Assembly (NCBI RefSeq): GCF_001421665.1
Contig: NZ_LMKV01000002.1
Coordinates: 1 to 64,000, forward strand
Reading direction: 5' to 3'
DNA from: Sphingobium sp. Leaf26
GTDB taxonomy: Bacteria > Pseudomonadota > Alphaproteobacteria > Sphingomonadales > Sphingomonadaceae
DNA length: 64,000 bases
A program made the translations under genes and the position numbers. How positions within the stretch are numbered: the first letter of the stretch is position 1; the number at the start of each line of letters is the position of its first letter. The notes beneath the pieces were generated by a model, which was given only the letters and a program-made list of their open reading frames with translations, made no database searches and was not told where the DNA came from. Below are positions 43,171 through 53,629 of the stretch, piece by piece.

Positions 43171-45171
43171 ATGGCAATCACCAAGATCCTGATCGCGAAC
43201 CGTGGCGAAATTGCGTGTCGTGTCATGCGCACGGCCAAGACAATGGGCATCAAGACCGTTGCGGTCTATTCCGATGCCGACGCCCGCGCGCCGCATGTGC
43301 TGATGGCGGATGAAGCCGTGCATATCGGCCCGTCGCCCGCCGCCCAATCCTATCTGATCGCCGACAAGATCATCGCGGCGTGCAAGCAGACCGGTGCGGA
43401 CGCGGTCCACCCCGGCTATGGTTTCCTTTCCGAGCGGGAGAGTTTCCGCAAGGCGCTGGACGCCGAGGGCATCATCTTCGTCGGTCCCCCGGCCAATGCG
43501 ATCGCGGCGATGGGCGACAAGATCGAGTCCAAGAAGCTGGCGCTGGCCGCTGGCGTCAATGTCGTGCCGGGGTTCGTGGGCGTCATTGATGACACCGAAC
43601 ATGCGGTGCGCATCTCCAACGAGATCGGCTATCCGGTGATGATGAAGGCGTCGGCTGGCGGCGGCGGCAAGGGGATGCGGCTGGCCTATAGCGAGCAGGA
43701 TGTTCGCGAAGGGTTCGAGGCGACCAAGCGCGAAGGTCTCGCCAGCTTTGGCGACGATCGCGTGTTCATCGAGAAGTTCATCGAAAGCCCGCGCCATATC
43801 GAAATTCAGATACTGGGCGACCAGCATGGCAACATCGTTTACCTGAACGAACGCGAATGTTCGATCCAGCGCCGCCACCAGAAGGTGGTCGAGGAAGCGC
43901 CTTCGCCCTTTGTCAGCCCGGAGATGCGCAAGAAGATGGGCGAGCAGTGCGTCGCTCTGGCGCGGGCGGTCGGCTATTTCAGCGCAGGGACGGTCGAGCT
44001 GATCGTCAGCGGCGAGGACAAGACCGGGGACGGCTTCTACTTCCTTGAAATGAATACCCGGTTGCAGGTGGAACATCCCGTCACCGAGGAAATCACAGGT
44101 GTCGACCTGGTCGAGCAGATGATCCGCGTGGCCAATGGCGAGGCGCTGTCGTTCGGGCAGGCCGATGTGAAGATCAACGGCTGGTCGATCGAGAACCGGG
44201 TCTATGCCGAAGATCCCTATCGCGGCTTCCTGCCGTCGACCGGCCGCCTGATCCGCTATAATCCGCCCGAAACCGGCACGGACGAGAGCGGCGCGCTGAT
44301 CCGCGTGGATGACGGCGTGGAGGAAGGCGGCGAAGTGTCGATCTTCTACGACCCGATGATCGCCAAGCTCATCACCTGGGCGCCGACGCGGCTGGAGGCG
44401 ATCGACAAGCAGATCGAGGCGCTCGACAAGTTCGAGATCGAGGGGCCGGGGCATAATATCGATTTCGTGTCCGCGCTGATGCAGCATGAGCGGTTCCGGT
44501 CGGGCCATATCACCACCGGCTTTATTGCCGAGGAATATCCTGACGGGTTTCAGGGCGCGCCTGCGTCGCCTGAATTGCTGGTGCGGCTGTCGGCGATCGG
44601 CGCCTTCGCGGCGATGGCGCAGGCCGACCGCGCGCGCCGGATCGACGGACAATTGGGCAAACGCCTCGCCCCGCCGACCGGCTGGCAGGTGAAGATCGGG
44701 GATGCGATCCATGACGTCGTGATCGACGGTGACGAGGTGACGGTCGATGGTCAGGCCGTCGACATGGCGCTGGAATATACGCCGGGCGACCGGTTGATCG
44801 AGGCGGAGTTTGGCGAGGAGGCATTGGCCGTGCGGATCGCGCCGGTGCGGTCGGGCTTCTTGCTGACGGCGCACGGGGCGAGCCACAAGCTGCGCATTCT
44901 GCCTGCCCATGCCGCTGCCCATGCCAGCCATATGATCGAAAAGATCCCGCCGGACCTGTCGCGCTACCTGATCTGCCCGATGCCGGGCCTGCTGGTCGCG
45001 CTGCATGTGGCTGAAGGTGACAAGGTCGAGATCGGCCAGCCGCTCGCGGTGATCGAGGCGATGAAGATGGAAAATATCCTGCGCGCGCAAAAGGCGGGTG
45101 TGGTCAAGAGCGTGTCGGCGGCGCAGGGCGAGAGCCTGCCGGTGGACGCCATCATCCTGGAAATGGCATGA
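43171..45171 (+). CDS. pccA: Propionyl-CoA carboxylase alpha subunit (biotin carboxylase + biotin carrier)
   Basis: PccA carboxylates its own biotin with ATP and bicarbonate. The 666-residue protein has the biotin carboxylase domain (ILIANRGEIACRVMRTAK, ATP-grasp KASAGGGGKGMRL, EMNTRLQVEHPVTE, NRVYAEDP). A bridging domain follows, then a C-terminal biotinyl domain where Lys632 in EAMKMEN is the attachment site. An ACAGGGAA site precedes ATG 43171. It completes the PccAB pair with pccB at 36792; the operon also holds bioB. Confidence 0.97.
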   Translation: MAITKILIANRGEIACRVMRTAKTMGIKTVAVYSDADARAPHVLMADEAVHIGPSPAAQSYLIADKIIAACKQTGADAVHPGYGFLSERESFRKALDAEGIIFVGPPANAIAAMGDKIESKKLALAAGVNVVPGFVGVIDDTEHAVRISNEIGYPVMMKASAGGGGKGMRLAYSEQDVREGFEATKREGLASFGDDRVFIEKFIESPRHIEIQILGDQHGNIVYLNERECSIQRRHQKVVEEAPSPFVSPEMRKKMGEQCVALARAVGYFSAGTVELIVSGEDKTGDGFYFLEMNTRLQVEHPVTEEITGVDLVEQMIRVANGEALSFGQADVKINGWSIENRVYAEDPYRGFLPSTGRLIRYNPPETGTDESGALIRVDDGVEEGGEVSIFYDPMIAKLITWAPTRLEAIDKQIEALDKFEIEGPGHNIDFVSALMQHERFRSGHITTGFIAEEYPDGFQGAPASPELLVRLSAIGAFAAMAQADRARRIDGQLGKRLAPPTGWQVKIGDAIHDVVIDGDEVTVDGQAVDMALEYTPGDRLIEAEFGEEALAVRIAPVRSGFLLTAHGASHKLRILPAHAAAHASHMIEKIPPDLSRYLICPMPGLLVALHVAEGDKVEIGQPLAVIEAMKMENILRAQKAGVVKSVSAAQGESLPVDAIILEMA

Positions 45172-45177
45172 CACATG

Positions 45178-45203
45178 GCCTCCCCCGCTGTGCCGGGGGA
45201 GGC
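45178..45203 (+). terminator. Hairpin after pccA (CCTCCC-family repeat or terminator)
   Basis: A ten-bp perfect stem GCCTCCCCCG / CGGGGGAGGC with a six-base loop starts seven bases past the pccA stop. There is no T-run, so it may act as an mRNA end stabiliser rather than a classical terminator. Confidence 0.5.
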
Positions 45204-45269
45204 TCTACAGCCTTGCCTTTCTTGCCATAACCCCGGAACAAGGGGGCAAGAGCATAGCGAGGTGATGAC

Positions 45270-45635
45270 ATGACGCAGCCCCAGACCGCCCCCGCCGCGC
45301 CCGAGATCAGCTTCGATGATTTTCTGAAGGTCGACATAAGGGTCGGCACGATCATTTCGGCCGAACCCTATCCGGAGGCGCGCAAGCCGGCCTACAAGCT
45401 GCTGATAGATTTCGGCCCGGCGATCGGGCAGAAACGATCGAGCGCGCAGATTAGCGTGAACCACAGGCTGGAGGATCTGCCGGGGCGACAGGTCGCCGCC
45501 GTCGTCAACTTCCCGCCGCGCCAGATCGGCAAGTTCATGTCGCAGGTGCTGACGCTGGGCTTTGCCGACGAAGCTGGCGCCGTCACGCTGTTCGCGCCGG
45601 ACAAGGTCGTGCCGAACGGGGCGCGGATGTTCTGA
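45270..45635 (+). CDS. csaA: tRNA-binding domain protein CsaA
   Basis: A 121-residue single-domain OB-fold protein: FDDFLKVDIRVGTIISAEPYPEARKPAYKL is the EMAP-II/Trbp111-like RNA-binding entry, and NFPPRQIGKFMSQVLTLGF is the CsaA signature. In Bacillus it is a chaperone-like protein that binds tRNA and preproteins. GAGGTG precedes ATG 45270. It is single, convergent with the following peptidase gene only four bases away. Confidence 0.93.
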   Translation: MTQPQTAPAAPEISFDDFLKVDIRVGTIISAEPYPEARKPAYKLLIDFGPAIGQKRSSAQISVNHRLEDLPGRQVAAVVNFPPRQIGKFMSQVLTLGFADEAGAVTLFAPDKVVPNGARMF

Positions 45636-45639
45636 TCGG

Positions 45640-46677
45640 TTAGAGCCGACCGGACAGCGCCCATTTGCGCACGATCCGTTCCAGCCCATCCACGACTCGT
45701 GCCAGCCGGACATAGTCGAGGCGGTCGGGTGTGTCGGCCTCGCTATGATAATAGCGGTAACGGAAGGGGGCTGTGTCGGTGACCATCAGGGCGGGCACGG
45801 AGATTTGCGCGAAAGACCAGTGATCCGACCAGTCGACCCCCTGTACGAAGGCCGGAGCGCTGCCGCCGACGCTGGGGAAGGGAGCAGCGTCGCGGAAGGC
45901 GCCGACCGTCGATCGAACGAAGGAGCGGGATTGGGGCATCCCGACGAAAGCGACGAAATCGCCGGTGTTGGGGTAGAGGAGGGATAGCGGAAATGGATAA
46001 TGCTGGCTGCCCGGCCGATCGCTGTAATAGCCGAGCGTTTCCAAGGAGATCATGGCGAGAATCGGTGTACCGCTGTCGGCGAGTGCGCGCGCATAGACCA
46101 TGCTGCCCATGCGCTCGGTCTGGAAATAGGGCGGCTCCTCATTGGCAAACAGGACGAAGCGCAGGCGCAGCCTGGCCTTGCCATGCAGATCGGCCAGCGC
46201 CCGCGCCAGTTCCAGCGTCGCCGCCGTGCCCGATCCGTTGTCGTTTGCGCCAGCCGTCGTGCCATAGCTGTCATAATGCGCACCGATCACCAGCATCGGC
46301 GCCTGCGGATCGGCAGGATCGAGCGTTGCGTCGATATTGACTGTGCCGGGTACGCCGGGAATGGGCTGGCGGCGGGGCGCATAGCCCATCTGACGCAATT
46401 GTGCCTCGATATAGGCGGCGACTACGGCCATTTCGCGCGGGTGGGCGGCGTTGTGCGGCTTGCGGGCGATGATCGCGATATGGCCACGCAGCCGGTCGGC
46501 GATATGCGTCTGGTTCGGCGTGAGCGCAGGAAGCGGTCCTTCATGAGAGCGTCCCGGCACCGCCGTCATCCATAGCAAAGCCAGCAATGGCGACAGGATC
46601 AGGATCAGCAAAAGGGCGTAGAGTGCAAAGCGCAGATATCGTACACTGATCCGCTCGATCCGGCCTGTTCCATCCAT
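45640..46677 (-). CDS. Membrane-anchored M28-family zinc aminopeptidase
   Basis: A 345-residue protein with one N-terminal membrane helix (about residues 13-38) and a periplasmic M28 domain. Zinc ligands are visible: His/Asp in VIGAHYDSYGTTAGANDNGSG, the catalytic and bridging Glu pair in FANEEPPYF, and a late His in RYYHSEADTPD. It should release N-terminal amino acids from peptides. I start at ATG 46677, where GGAGG lies nine bases ahead; the ATG at 46695 lies inside that ribosome-site region. The substrate is unknown. Confidence 0.88.
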   Translation of the reverse strand: MDGTGRIERISVRYLRFALYALLLILILSPLLALLWMTAVPGRSHEGPLPALTPNQTHIADRLRGHIAIIARKPHNAAHPREMAVVAAYIEAQLRQMGYAPRRQPIPGVPGTVNIDATLDPADPQAPMLVIGAHYDSYGTTAGANDNGSGTAATLELARALADLHGKARLRLRFVLFANEEPPYFQTERMGSMVYARALADSGTPILAMISLETLGYYSDRPGSQHYPFPLSLLYPNTGDFVAFVGMPQSRSFVRSTVGAFRDAAPFPSVGGSAPAFVQGVDWSDHWSFAQISVPALMVTDTAPFRYRYYHSEADTPDRLDYVRLARVVDGLERIVRKWALSGRL

Positions 46678-46807
46678 AAGCTTGATCCTCCCCATCGTGC
46701 CACCATAGGCGAAACGGGAAAGATGGCGACAGGCGATGTTGGGGCTGTCCTGCCGCTTCGGTTCGCGGCATGATCCGTGTAGTGACGATGTGAGCTTTGA
46801 GGGCGGG

Positions 46808-48397
46808 ATGGCGGTGGCGGTGGGGGATGGCTATGTGATGGATGCGAAGCGGGACCGGCTGGTCATTGCCGCGTCCGCGCTGGGCACCGTGTTCGAATGG
46901 TATGATTTCTATATCTATGGCGTGCTGGCGCCGATCATCGGGCGGACCTTTTTCCCGACCGACAATCCGACGGTCGAGTTGCTTTATACGCTGGCGGGCT
47001 TTGCCATCGGCTTTGCATTTCGCCCGATCGGGGCGGTGCTGTTCGGTTATCTGGGCGACAGGCTGGGGCGCAAATATACGTTTCTGGCCACGATCATCCT
47101 GATGGGGCTGGCGACGGCGGGGGTGGGCCTTACCCCGTCGGCCGCCAGCATCGGCGTGGCGGCGCCGATCATCCTGATCGCGCTGCGGATCGGGCAGGGG
47201 CTGGCGCTGGGCGGCGAATATGGCGGCGCGGCCATCTATGTCGCGGAACATGCGCCGGCGGGGAAGCGCGGCTTCTATACCAGCTTCATTCAGGCCGGCG
47301 TGATCGGCGGCTTCATCCTGTCGCTGATCGTGGTGGTGGGCACGCAGGCGATCGTCGGCAAGGCGGTGTGGGACGATTGGGGATGGCGCATTCCCTTCAT
47401 CTTCTCGCTGGCGCTGCTGGGGATTTCGCTGTGGATGCGGTTGATGCTGCGCGAAAGCCCGGTGTTCCTGGCGATGAAGAAGGCCGGCGCGCAGGCGAAG
47501 AACCCGATCAAGGAAGCGTTCACCGCGCCGGGCAACAAAAAGCGGATGTTCGTGGCGATGATCGGCATCGCGGCGGGCTTTACCGTGATCGCCTATACGG
47601 TGATGTTCCAGGCGCTCTATTTCCTGCAAAACAGCCTGCATGTCGCGGCGGGGGTGGCGCAATTGCTGGTCGGGGGCAGCGCCTTCATCGGCATGGGCGC
47701 CTTCATCTTCTTCGGCTGGCTGTCCGACCGGATCGGCCGCAAGAAGCCGATCGTGATCGGCTATGCGCTGGTGCTGTTGCTGGCCTTGCCGCTCTATCAG
47801 TTCATGGGGGCGACCGCCAATCCGGGGCTGGCGGCGGCGGCGGAACGGGCGCCGGTGGTGGTGAGCGGCCCCGATTGCCGTTTCGATCCCTTTGCCAAGA
47901 TCCAGCCGACCGCTTGCGGCAAACTGCTCGATCATTTCTCCAAGCGCGGCATTCCCTACGACAAGACGGAGGGCGCGATACCGGCCGTGGCGATTGGGGG
48001 GGTCGGGGTGGCGGACCTGAGCGGCGAAGGACTGGATGCGGCGCTCAAGGCCCAGGGCTATGATTTCGGCGCGGTGACGCCGGACTGGCCGCGGGCGATG
48101 ATGCTGTTCGCCGCGCTGCTGCTGCTGTGGACGCTGTCGGGCGCGACCTATGGTCCGGTGGCGGCTTTGCTGTCGGAATATTTTCCCGCGCGCATCCGTT
48201 ATAGCTCGCTGTCCATGCCCTATCATGTCGGCACCGGCTATTTCGGCGGTTTCCTGCCGCTGGTCAGCCAGTATATCGTCGCGCGGACGGGCAATCCCTA
48301 TGCGGGGCTATGGTATACGCTGGCGATCGTGGCGCTGGCGCTGGTGACTTGCCTGATCGCGCTGCCAGAAACGAAAGATCGCTCTCTCGACGCCTGA
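46808..48397 (+). CDS. MHS-family MFS transporter (metabolite:H+ symporter)
   Basis: A 529-residue, 12-helix MFS protein. The MHS group signature is seen at the N-terminus ([23 protein letters not shown]) and in loop 2-3 ([13 protein letters not shown]); loop 8-9 has [13 protein letters not shown]. Relatives carry dicarboxylates, shikimate or osmolytes. Unusually, about 90 residues (roughly 350-440, two cysteines: [19 protein letters not shown]) are inserted in a loop of the second half. The start is chosen at ATG 46808; ATG 46838 is an alternative. The cargo is unknown. Confidence 0.9.
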   Translation: MAVAVGDGYVMDAKRDRLVIAASALGTVFEWYDFYIYGVLAPIIGRTFFPTDNPTVELLYTLAGFAIGFAFRPIGAVLFGYLGDRLGRKYTFLATIILMGLATAGVGLTPSAASIGVAAPIILIALRIGQGLALGGEYGGAAIYVAEHAPAGKRGFYTSFIQAGVIGGFILSLIVVVGTQAIVGKAVWDDWGWRIPFIFSLALLGISLWMRLMLRESPVFLAMKKAGAQAKNPIKEAFTAPGNKKRMFVAMIGIAAGFTVIAYTVMFQALYFLQNSLHVAAGVAQLLVGGSAFIGMGAFIFFGWLSDRIGRKKPIVIGYALVLLLALPLYQFMGATANPGLAAAAERAPVVVSGPDCRFDPFAKIQPTACGKLLDHFSKRGIPYDKTEGAIPAVAIGGVGVADLSGEGLDAALKAQGYDFGAVTPDWPRAMMLFAALLLLWTLSGATYGPVAALLSEYFPARIRYSSLSMPYHVGTGYFGGFLPLVSQYIVARTGNPYAGLWYTLAIVALALVTCLIALPETKDRSLDA

Positions 48398-48411
48398 AGG
48401 GATTGGACCAT

Positions 48412-48561
48412 ATGCCGAACGGGGTCGCCAAACGGGATCTGCCGACCAAGACATGCCCGACATGTCAGCGTCCGTTTTCGTGGCGGAAGAAATGGGAGCG
48501 CGACTGGGACAATGTCGTCTATTGTTCCGACCGATGTCGAACCTCGGCAAAGAAGGGCTGA
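48412..48561 (+). CDS. DUF2256 small zinc-ribbon-like protein
   Basis: A 49-residue protein with four cysteines in two pairs ([10 protein letters not shown] and VVYCSDRCR) and the conserved [14 protein letters not shown] between them, matching DUF2256. The function is unknown; the Cys pairs suggest a bound zinc ion. It lies 14 bases past the MFS gene in the same direction and is probably co-transcribed. A strong bidirectional terminator follows at once. Confidence 0.88.
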   Translation: MPNGVAKRDLPTKTCPTCQRPFSWRKKWERDWDNVVYCSDRCRTSAKKG

Positions 48562-48562
48562 C

Positions 48563-48606
48563 ATAGAAAGAGCCGCCAGTTCGATCGAAGCGGCGGCTCT
48601 TTCTAT
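48563..48606. terminator. Bidirectional terminator between convergent DUF2256 and thiolase genes
   Basis: A 15-bp perfect stem ATAGAAAGAGCCGCC / GGCGGCTCTTTCTAT encloses a 14-base loop. The A/T ends give U-rich tails on both strands, suiting the two convergent genes. Confidence 0.88.
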
Positions 48607-48620
48607 GGTTCACTGACGGA

Positions 48621-49793
<1,173 letters not shown>

Positions 49794-49840
49794 AGGCGTG
49801 ATCCTCGATTCCAGTGGTTGTTTTCGCAGGCGCAATAGCA

Positions 49841-50929
49841 TCAACCGCCTTGAGTGAAAAGCCAATGGGACAGCGGTTCCCACAGCGTTTCGCGGGCGCG
49901 GCCGCCCACGACCATGCCGACATGGCCAAGCGAAAGGCTGCGTTCTTCGCGCAAGCGAGGGCCGGCGGCGGCCGGCACGATGCGGTCGCTGGTGGAGACG
50001 ATCGAGAGGGTGGGGCAGGCAAGTGCGGCAGGATCGACGGTCTGGCCACCGACCTGCCAGCGCCCGGTGCCGCTGAGATTGCGGGAATAGAGGCCATCGA
50101 ACAGGTCGCGCCCCGCAGCATAGGTCAGCGGCGCGCCGCCATTGGCCCAATCCTCCACCGCCAGGAAGGCGCGCTCCGCATCCGATCCCGCGTCGGCGTC
50201 GGCGAAGGCGGCATATTTGCGGATGGTGCGCGCCGGGTCCATCGCCCAGAAACCCGATTGCAGTACCTCCATCGGTACATAGCCGATCCGCTGGCACATC
50301 GGCTTCGCACCGCGCCACAGGCCGCCGATCAGGTCGAGATCGGCGGTGGGGAAGGCATCGAAGCGCCAGGGGGCCGCGATCGTGGCCACGGCGGGAACCC
50401 GGTGCAATGCGGCGGCGGCGAGCGTCAGGCTGCCACCCAGGCAATAGCCGACCAGGATCGGCGGGCGGGGCAGGGCAGCGAGCAAAGGCAGCAGCCGTTC
50501 GGTGACATGGCCGTCGAGGCCAAGCTGCGCATCCTGCGGGGCAGGCGTGCCCCAGTCGACCAGATAGGCATCATGGCCTGCTGCGGCCATGTGGCGCAGC
50601 ATGGATCGGCCTTCCGACAAATCCAGCACCTGTGGCGGATTGATGAGCGAGGGGACGAAAACCACGGGATTTCTGTCATTTGCCGCGCCATGTTGCAGCA
50701 AGCGGGCCGCACCGGCGGTGGCGACGCAGCGGGCCGCTGGCGGCGCGGGCGGGCGCGCCGCGTGCTGATATTTGCGCAGACCGGTGAAAGCGCGGCGTCG
50801 AAGCTCGGCATCATCCTCTGTTTCGCGCCATAAAATATTGAGAAAAAGGGGTAAAGGCCGCGGCCCATGTTGCGGTGCGGCATCGCCCTGTGCTAATGCG
50901 AAATAGTCAGGTGTGGGAGAGGAATCCAT
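49841..50929 (-). CDS. phaC: PHA synthase-like alpha/beta hydrolase (short, class III PhaC-like)
   Basis: A 362-residue alpha/beta hydrolase with the PHA-synthase lipase-like box GYCLGG (nucleophile Cys163), an Asp in VSTSDRIVP and a His in [10 protein letters not shown] near the end; [18 protein letters not shown] is the typical entry strand. The length equals class III PhaC (about 360), not class I (about 580), yet no phaE is present. The Cys in place of Ser argues for a synthase rather than a depolymerase. The start is uncertain: ATG 50929 overlaps the divergent phaR ATG by two bases and has no ribosome site. ATG 50968 or a downstream start are alternatives. Confidence 0.8.
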   Translation of the reverse strand: MDSSPTPDYFALAQGDAAPQHGPRPLPLFLNILWRETEDDAELRRRAFTGLRKYQHAARPPAPPAARCVATAGAARLLQHGAANDRNPVVFVPSLINPPQVLDLSEGRSMLRHMAAAGHDAYLVDWGTPAPQDAQLGLDGHVTERLLPLLAALPRPPILVGYCLGGSLTLAAAALHRVPAVATIAAPWRFDAFPTADLDLIGGLWRGAKPMCQRIGYVPMEVLQSGFWAMDPARTIRKYAAFADADAGSDAERAFLAVEDWANGGAPLTYAAGRDLFDGLYSRNLSGTGRWQVGGQTVDPAALACPTLSIVSTSDRIVPAAAGPRLREERSLSLGHVGMVVGGRARETLWEPLSHWLFTQGG

Positions 50930-51521
50930 GGCCAAGTCCAAGACCGCTAATGAATCAGATCCGGTCATCATCAAGAAGTACGCCAACAGGCGGCTCTATA
51001 ATACCGAAACTTCGAGTTATATCACGCTGGACCTTCTGTCGCAGATGACGCGCGAGGGGCGCGAATTTGTGGTCGTGGACGCCAAGACCGGCGAGGACAT
51101 CACCCATAATGTCCTGACCCAGATCATCATGGAAGAAGAACAGCGGGGCAAGAACATGCTGCCCGTCAATTTCCTGCGCCAGTTGATCGCCATGTATGGC
51201 GATTCGATGCAGTCGATGGTGCCGCAATATCTGGAATCGTCGATGGACGCCTTCCGCAAGAACCAGCAGCAGTTCCAGGAAGCCATGAAGGGCGCGTTCG
51301 GCGGCGGCCCGCTGGCCGACATCGCCAAGCGCAATCTGGAAATGTTCGAGGCCGCAGCCAGCGCGTTCGGCAATGGCGTACCTGGGATGCCGAACATTCC
51401 AGGCATGGCTCCCCCTGCCGCGCCAACACCGGCCGCCACCGAGGGAAGCAAGGACGAGGAGATCAGCGACCTCAAGGCGCAACTGGCGGCGCTCAATGCC
51501 AAGATCGACAAGCTGACCTGA
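50928..51521 (+). CDS. phaR: Polyhydroxyalkanoate synthesis repressor PhaR
   Basis: PhaR represses phasin and PHA genes and lets go when it binds nascent polymer. The 197-residue protein has the N-terminal PHB/PHA accumulation regulator DNA-binding domain (VIIKKYANRRLYNTETSSYITLDLLSQM, residues 12-40). A central accumulation region follows (NFLRQLIAMYGDSMQSMVPQYL), then a Pro/Ala linker and a C-terminal coiled-coil heptad (EEISDLKAQLAALNAKIDKL). GGGAGAGGA precedes ATG 50928. It is divergent from phaC; the start codons overlap in CCATGG. Confidence 0.95.
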   Translation: MAKSKTANESDPVIIKKYANRRLYNTETSSYITLDLLSQMTREGREFVVVDAKTGEDITHNVLTQIIMEEEQRGKNMLPVNFLRQLIAMYGDSMQSMVPQYLESSMDAFRKNQQQFQEAMKGAFGGGPLADIAKRNLEMFEAAASAFGNGVPGMPNIPGMAPPAAPTPAATEGSKDEEISDLKAQLAALNAKIDKLT

Positions 51522-51525
51522 AGCC

Positions 51526-51867
51526 ATGGCCAAGGCGGATCGTCTGGAGCGGCTGGACGTCCGCCGCGAGGAAGTGGAAGCGGAATATCGCGACGCCCTG
51601 ATCGCGGCGCTGCGCGTGACGGCGGCGGGGCGGTGGGGCCTGTTCGACCATCAGAAAGACAAGGCCGCCCGTGCCCGCACCGCACCGGTGATCGCGGCGC
51701 TGGAGGAACTGGCGGACGCGATCGACGCCATGCGCGACACGCTGGGGCTGGAGCCATTTGTGTTGCATCAGGATTTCATGGCAGTACGCGGTCCGGCAGC
51801 AGCCGATGCCGTCGGTGAGCCGAAGCAGGCCAAAGCCTGGCTGGAGCGACTGGGCGCGGACGCCTGA
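51526..51867 (+). CDS. Conserved hypothetical protein next to phaR
   Basis: A 113-residue, mostly helical, charged protein (ERLDVRREEVEAEYRDALIAALRV at the start; VIAALEELADAIDAMRDTLGL in the middle). It has no signal or membrane segment and I recognise no family. It starts four bases after the phaR stop and is probably co-transcribed, so a role near PHA regulation or granules is possible but only positional. Confidence 0.7.
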   Translation: MAKADRLERLDVRREEVEAEYRDALIAALRVTAAGRWGLFDHQKDKAARARTAPVIAALEELADAIDAMRDTLGLEPFVLHQDFMAVRGPAAADAVGEPKQAKAWLERLGADA

Positions 51868-51966
51868 AACCGTCATCATCGCGCCCTTGCGGGGGTCGAC
51901 AGGCATGGCGCGTCTGGCCTATGGCGCGCCATTCTTCTTTTCCGTTCTAGCCAAGGTTCGCACACC

Positions 51967-53493
51967 GTGAAGCACGCCCTCAACGTCACCCGCGAAAAGG
52001 ATTTCGCCGCCTGGTATCAGGCCGTCATCACCGAAGCCGACATGGCCGAGGAAAGCGGCGTGCGCGGCTGCATGGTCATACGGCCGTGGGGCTACGGCAT
52101 CTGGGAACGTATCCAGAAATTGCTGGACGAACGGATCAAGCAGACGGGGCATGAAAATTGCTATTTCCCGCTGTTCATCCCCTTGAGCTATTTCGAGAAG
52201 GAGGCCGAGCATGTCGACGGCTTCGCCAAGGAAATGGCGGTCGTCACCCATCATCGCCTGATCCAGAAGGACGGCAAGATGGTGCCGGACCCGGACGCGA
52301 AACTGGAAGAGCCGCTGGTCGTGCGGCCGACGTCGGAAACCGTCATCGGCGCGGCGTTCAGCCGCTGGGTCCAGAGCTGGCGCGACCTTCCGGTGCTGAT
52401 CAACCAGTGGGCGAACGTCGTCCGCTGGGAAATGCGCACCCGCATGTTCCTGCGCACCAGCGAGTTTCTGTGGCAGGAAGGGCATACCGCGCACGCCACC
52501 GTCGATGAGGCGATGGAAGAGACGATGAAGATGCTAGAAGTCTATCGTAGCTTCGCCGAAGAATGCGTCGCCCTGCCGGTGGTCGCTGGCGAGAAGCCGG
52601 AAAATGAGCGCTTCCCCGGCGCCGTCGCGACCTATTCGATCGAAGCGATGATGCAGGATGGCAAGGCGTTGCAGGCGGGCACATCGCACTTTCTGGGCAC
52701 GACCTTCTCCAGCGCGCAGAATATCAAGTTCCAGAATGCCGAGGGGCAGCAGGAACTGGCGCAGACGACCAGCTGGGGCATGTCGACCCGCATGATCGGC
52801 GGCCTGATCATGGTGCATGGCGATGATGACGGGCTGCGCGTGCCGCCGCGCGTCGCGCCCTATCAGGTGGTCGTGGTGCCGATGCTGCGCGATACTGACG
52901 AGGATGCCGCGATAGTCGATTATTGCACCGATCTGGTGAACCAGCTCAATGCGCTCGATGTGTATCGTGAGCCGGTGCGCGCGCTGCTCGACAAGCGCCC
53001 GTCGAAGGCGGCGACCAAGCGCTGGAGCTGGGTCAAGAAGGGCGCGCCGATCGTGATCGAGGTGGGCGGCCGCGACGTGGCCGGCGGCAATGTGTCGGTC
53101 ATCCGGCGCGACCGTCTCTATCGCGAGGATGGCAAGCTGGACAGCCAGATCGTCGCCAAGGGCGATTTCGTTGGCGGCGCTGCGGCGATGTTGCAGGATA
53201 TCCAGGAGTCGCTGTTCGCCGACGCAAAGGCGCGGCTGGACGGCAATATCGACCGGTCGATCAGCGATCTCGATGCGCTGAAGGCTTATTTCAAGGCCAG
53301 CAAAAATCCCGGCTGGGCGCTGGTGCAGTGGGCCAGTCCGACCGGCGAGGCGCTGGACAAGGTGGTCCAGTGGCTGAAGGGTGAGAAGCTGACGCTGCGC
53401 AATGTGCCGACCGATGCGGACGCGGCGGATGGAGCGTGCGTCTTTACCGGCGGTGCGGCGGTGGAGCGTGTGCTGGTCGGGCGGAGTTACTGA
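51967..53493 (+). CDS. proS: Proline--tRNA ligase
   Basis: ProRS charges tRNA-Pro. The 508-residue chain is the shorter class without the editing insertion, as common in alphaproteobacteria. Motif 1 region is CMVIRPWGYGIWERIQKLL, motif 2 is VRPTSETVIG ... EMRTRMFLRTSEFLWQEGHTAH, and motif 3 is GGLIMVHGDDDGLRVPPRVAP. The start is GTG 51967; the ribosome site is weak (AAGG). The stop is followed by a long inverted repeat whose right arm acts as terminator. Confidence 0.96.
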   Translation: MKHALNVTREKDFAAWYQAVITEADMAEESGVRGCMVIRPWGYGIWERIQKLLDERIKQTGHENCYFPLFIPLSYFEKEAEHVDGFAKEMAVVTHHRLIQKDGKMVPDPDAKLEEPLVVRPTSETVIGAAFSRWVQSWRDLPVLINQWANVVRWEMRTRMFLRTSEFLWQEGHTAHATVDEAMEETMKMLEVYRSFAEECVALPVVAGEKPENERFPGAVATYSIEAMMQDGKALQAGTSHFLGTTFSSAQNIKFQNAEGQQELAQTTSWGMSTRMIGGLIMVHGDDDGLRVPPRVAPYQVVVVPMLRDTDEDAAIVDYCTDLVNQLNALDVYREPVRALLDKRPSKAATKRWSWVKKGAPIVIEVGGRDVAGGNVSVIRRDRLYREDGKLDSQIVAKGDFVGGAAAMLQDIQESLFADAKARLDGNIDRSISDLDALKAYFKASKNPGWALVQWASPTGEALDKVVQWLKGEKLTLRNVPTDADAADGACVFTGGAAVERVLVGRSY

Positions 53494-53503
53494 GCAACCA
53501 TCA

Positions 53504-53623
53504 CCCTCCCTTTCAAGGGAGAGGCCGGGGGTGGGTGCCGCGCAGCGGCGTTGCGACATCTCGATCGGTCGCACGCTCGCTATGCTCGCTACCCACCCCA
53601 ACCCCTCCCTTGAAAGGGAGGGG
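53504..53623. repeat. Long inverted repeat (CCCTCCCTT family) between proS and hslU
   Basis: The 33-base left arm (CCCTCCCTTTCAAGGGAGAG then GCCGGGGGTGGGT) and its inverted right arm at 53591-53623 differ at only a few positions and enclose 54 bases rich in CGCTCGC. Each arm is itself a hairpin. No reading frame lies within. Confidence 0.88.
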
Positions 53624-53629
53624 CTTTTT
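53602..53629 (+). terminator. Rho-independent terminator after proS, formed by the right repeat arm
   Basis: CCCCTCCCTT pairs with AAGGGAGGGG and is followed by CTTTTTC at 53624-53630. The repeat arm thus doubles as a terminator just before the convergent hslU end. Confidence 0.8.

Noticed and set aside
46541..48226. Very long open frame on the minus strand opposite the MFS transporter gene
   Set aside because: Its translation is Arg/His/Gln-rich low-complexity with no domain. It mirrors high GC at codon third positions of the transporter, which has clear family motifs.
49800..50444. N-terminal extension of the thiolase into the PhaC region
   Set aside because: TTG 49793 with a well-spaced GAGGA gives the standard thiolase start; the extension is antisense-like, out-of-frame PhaC sequence.
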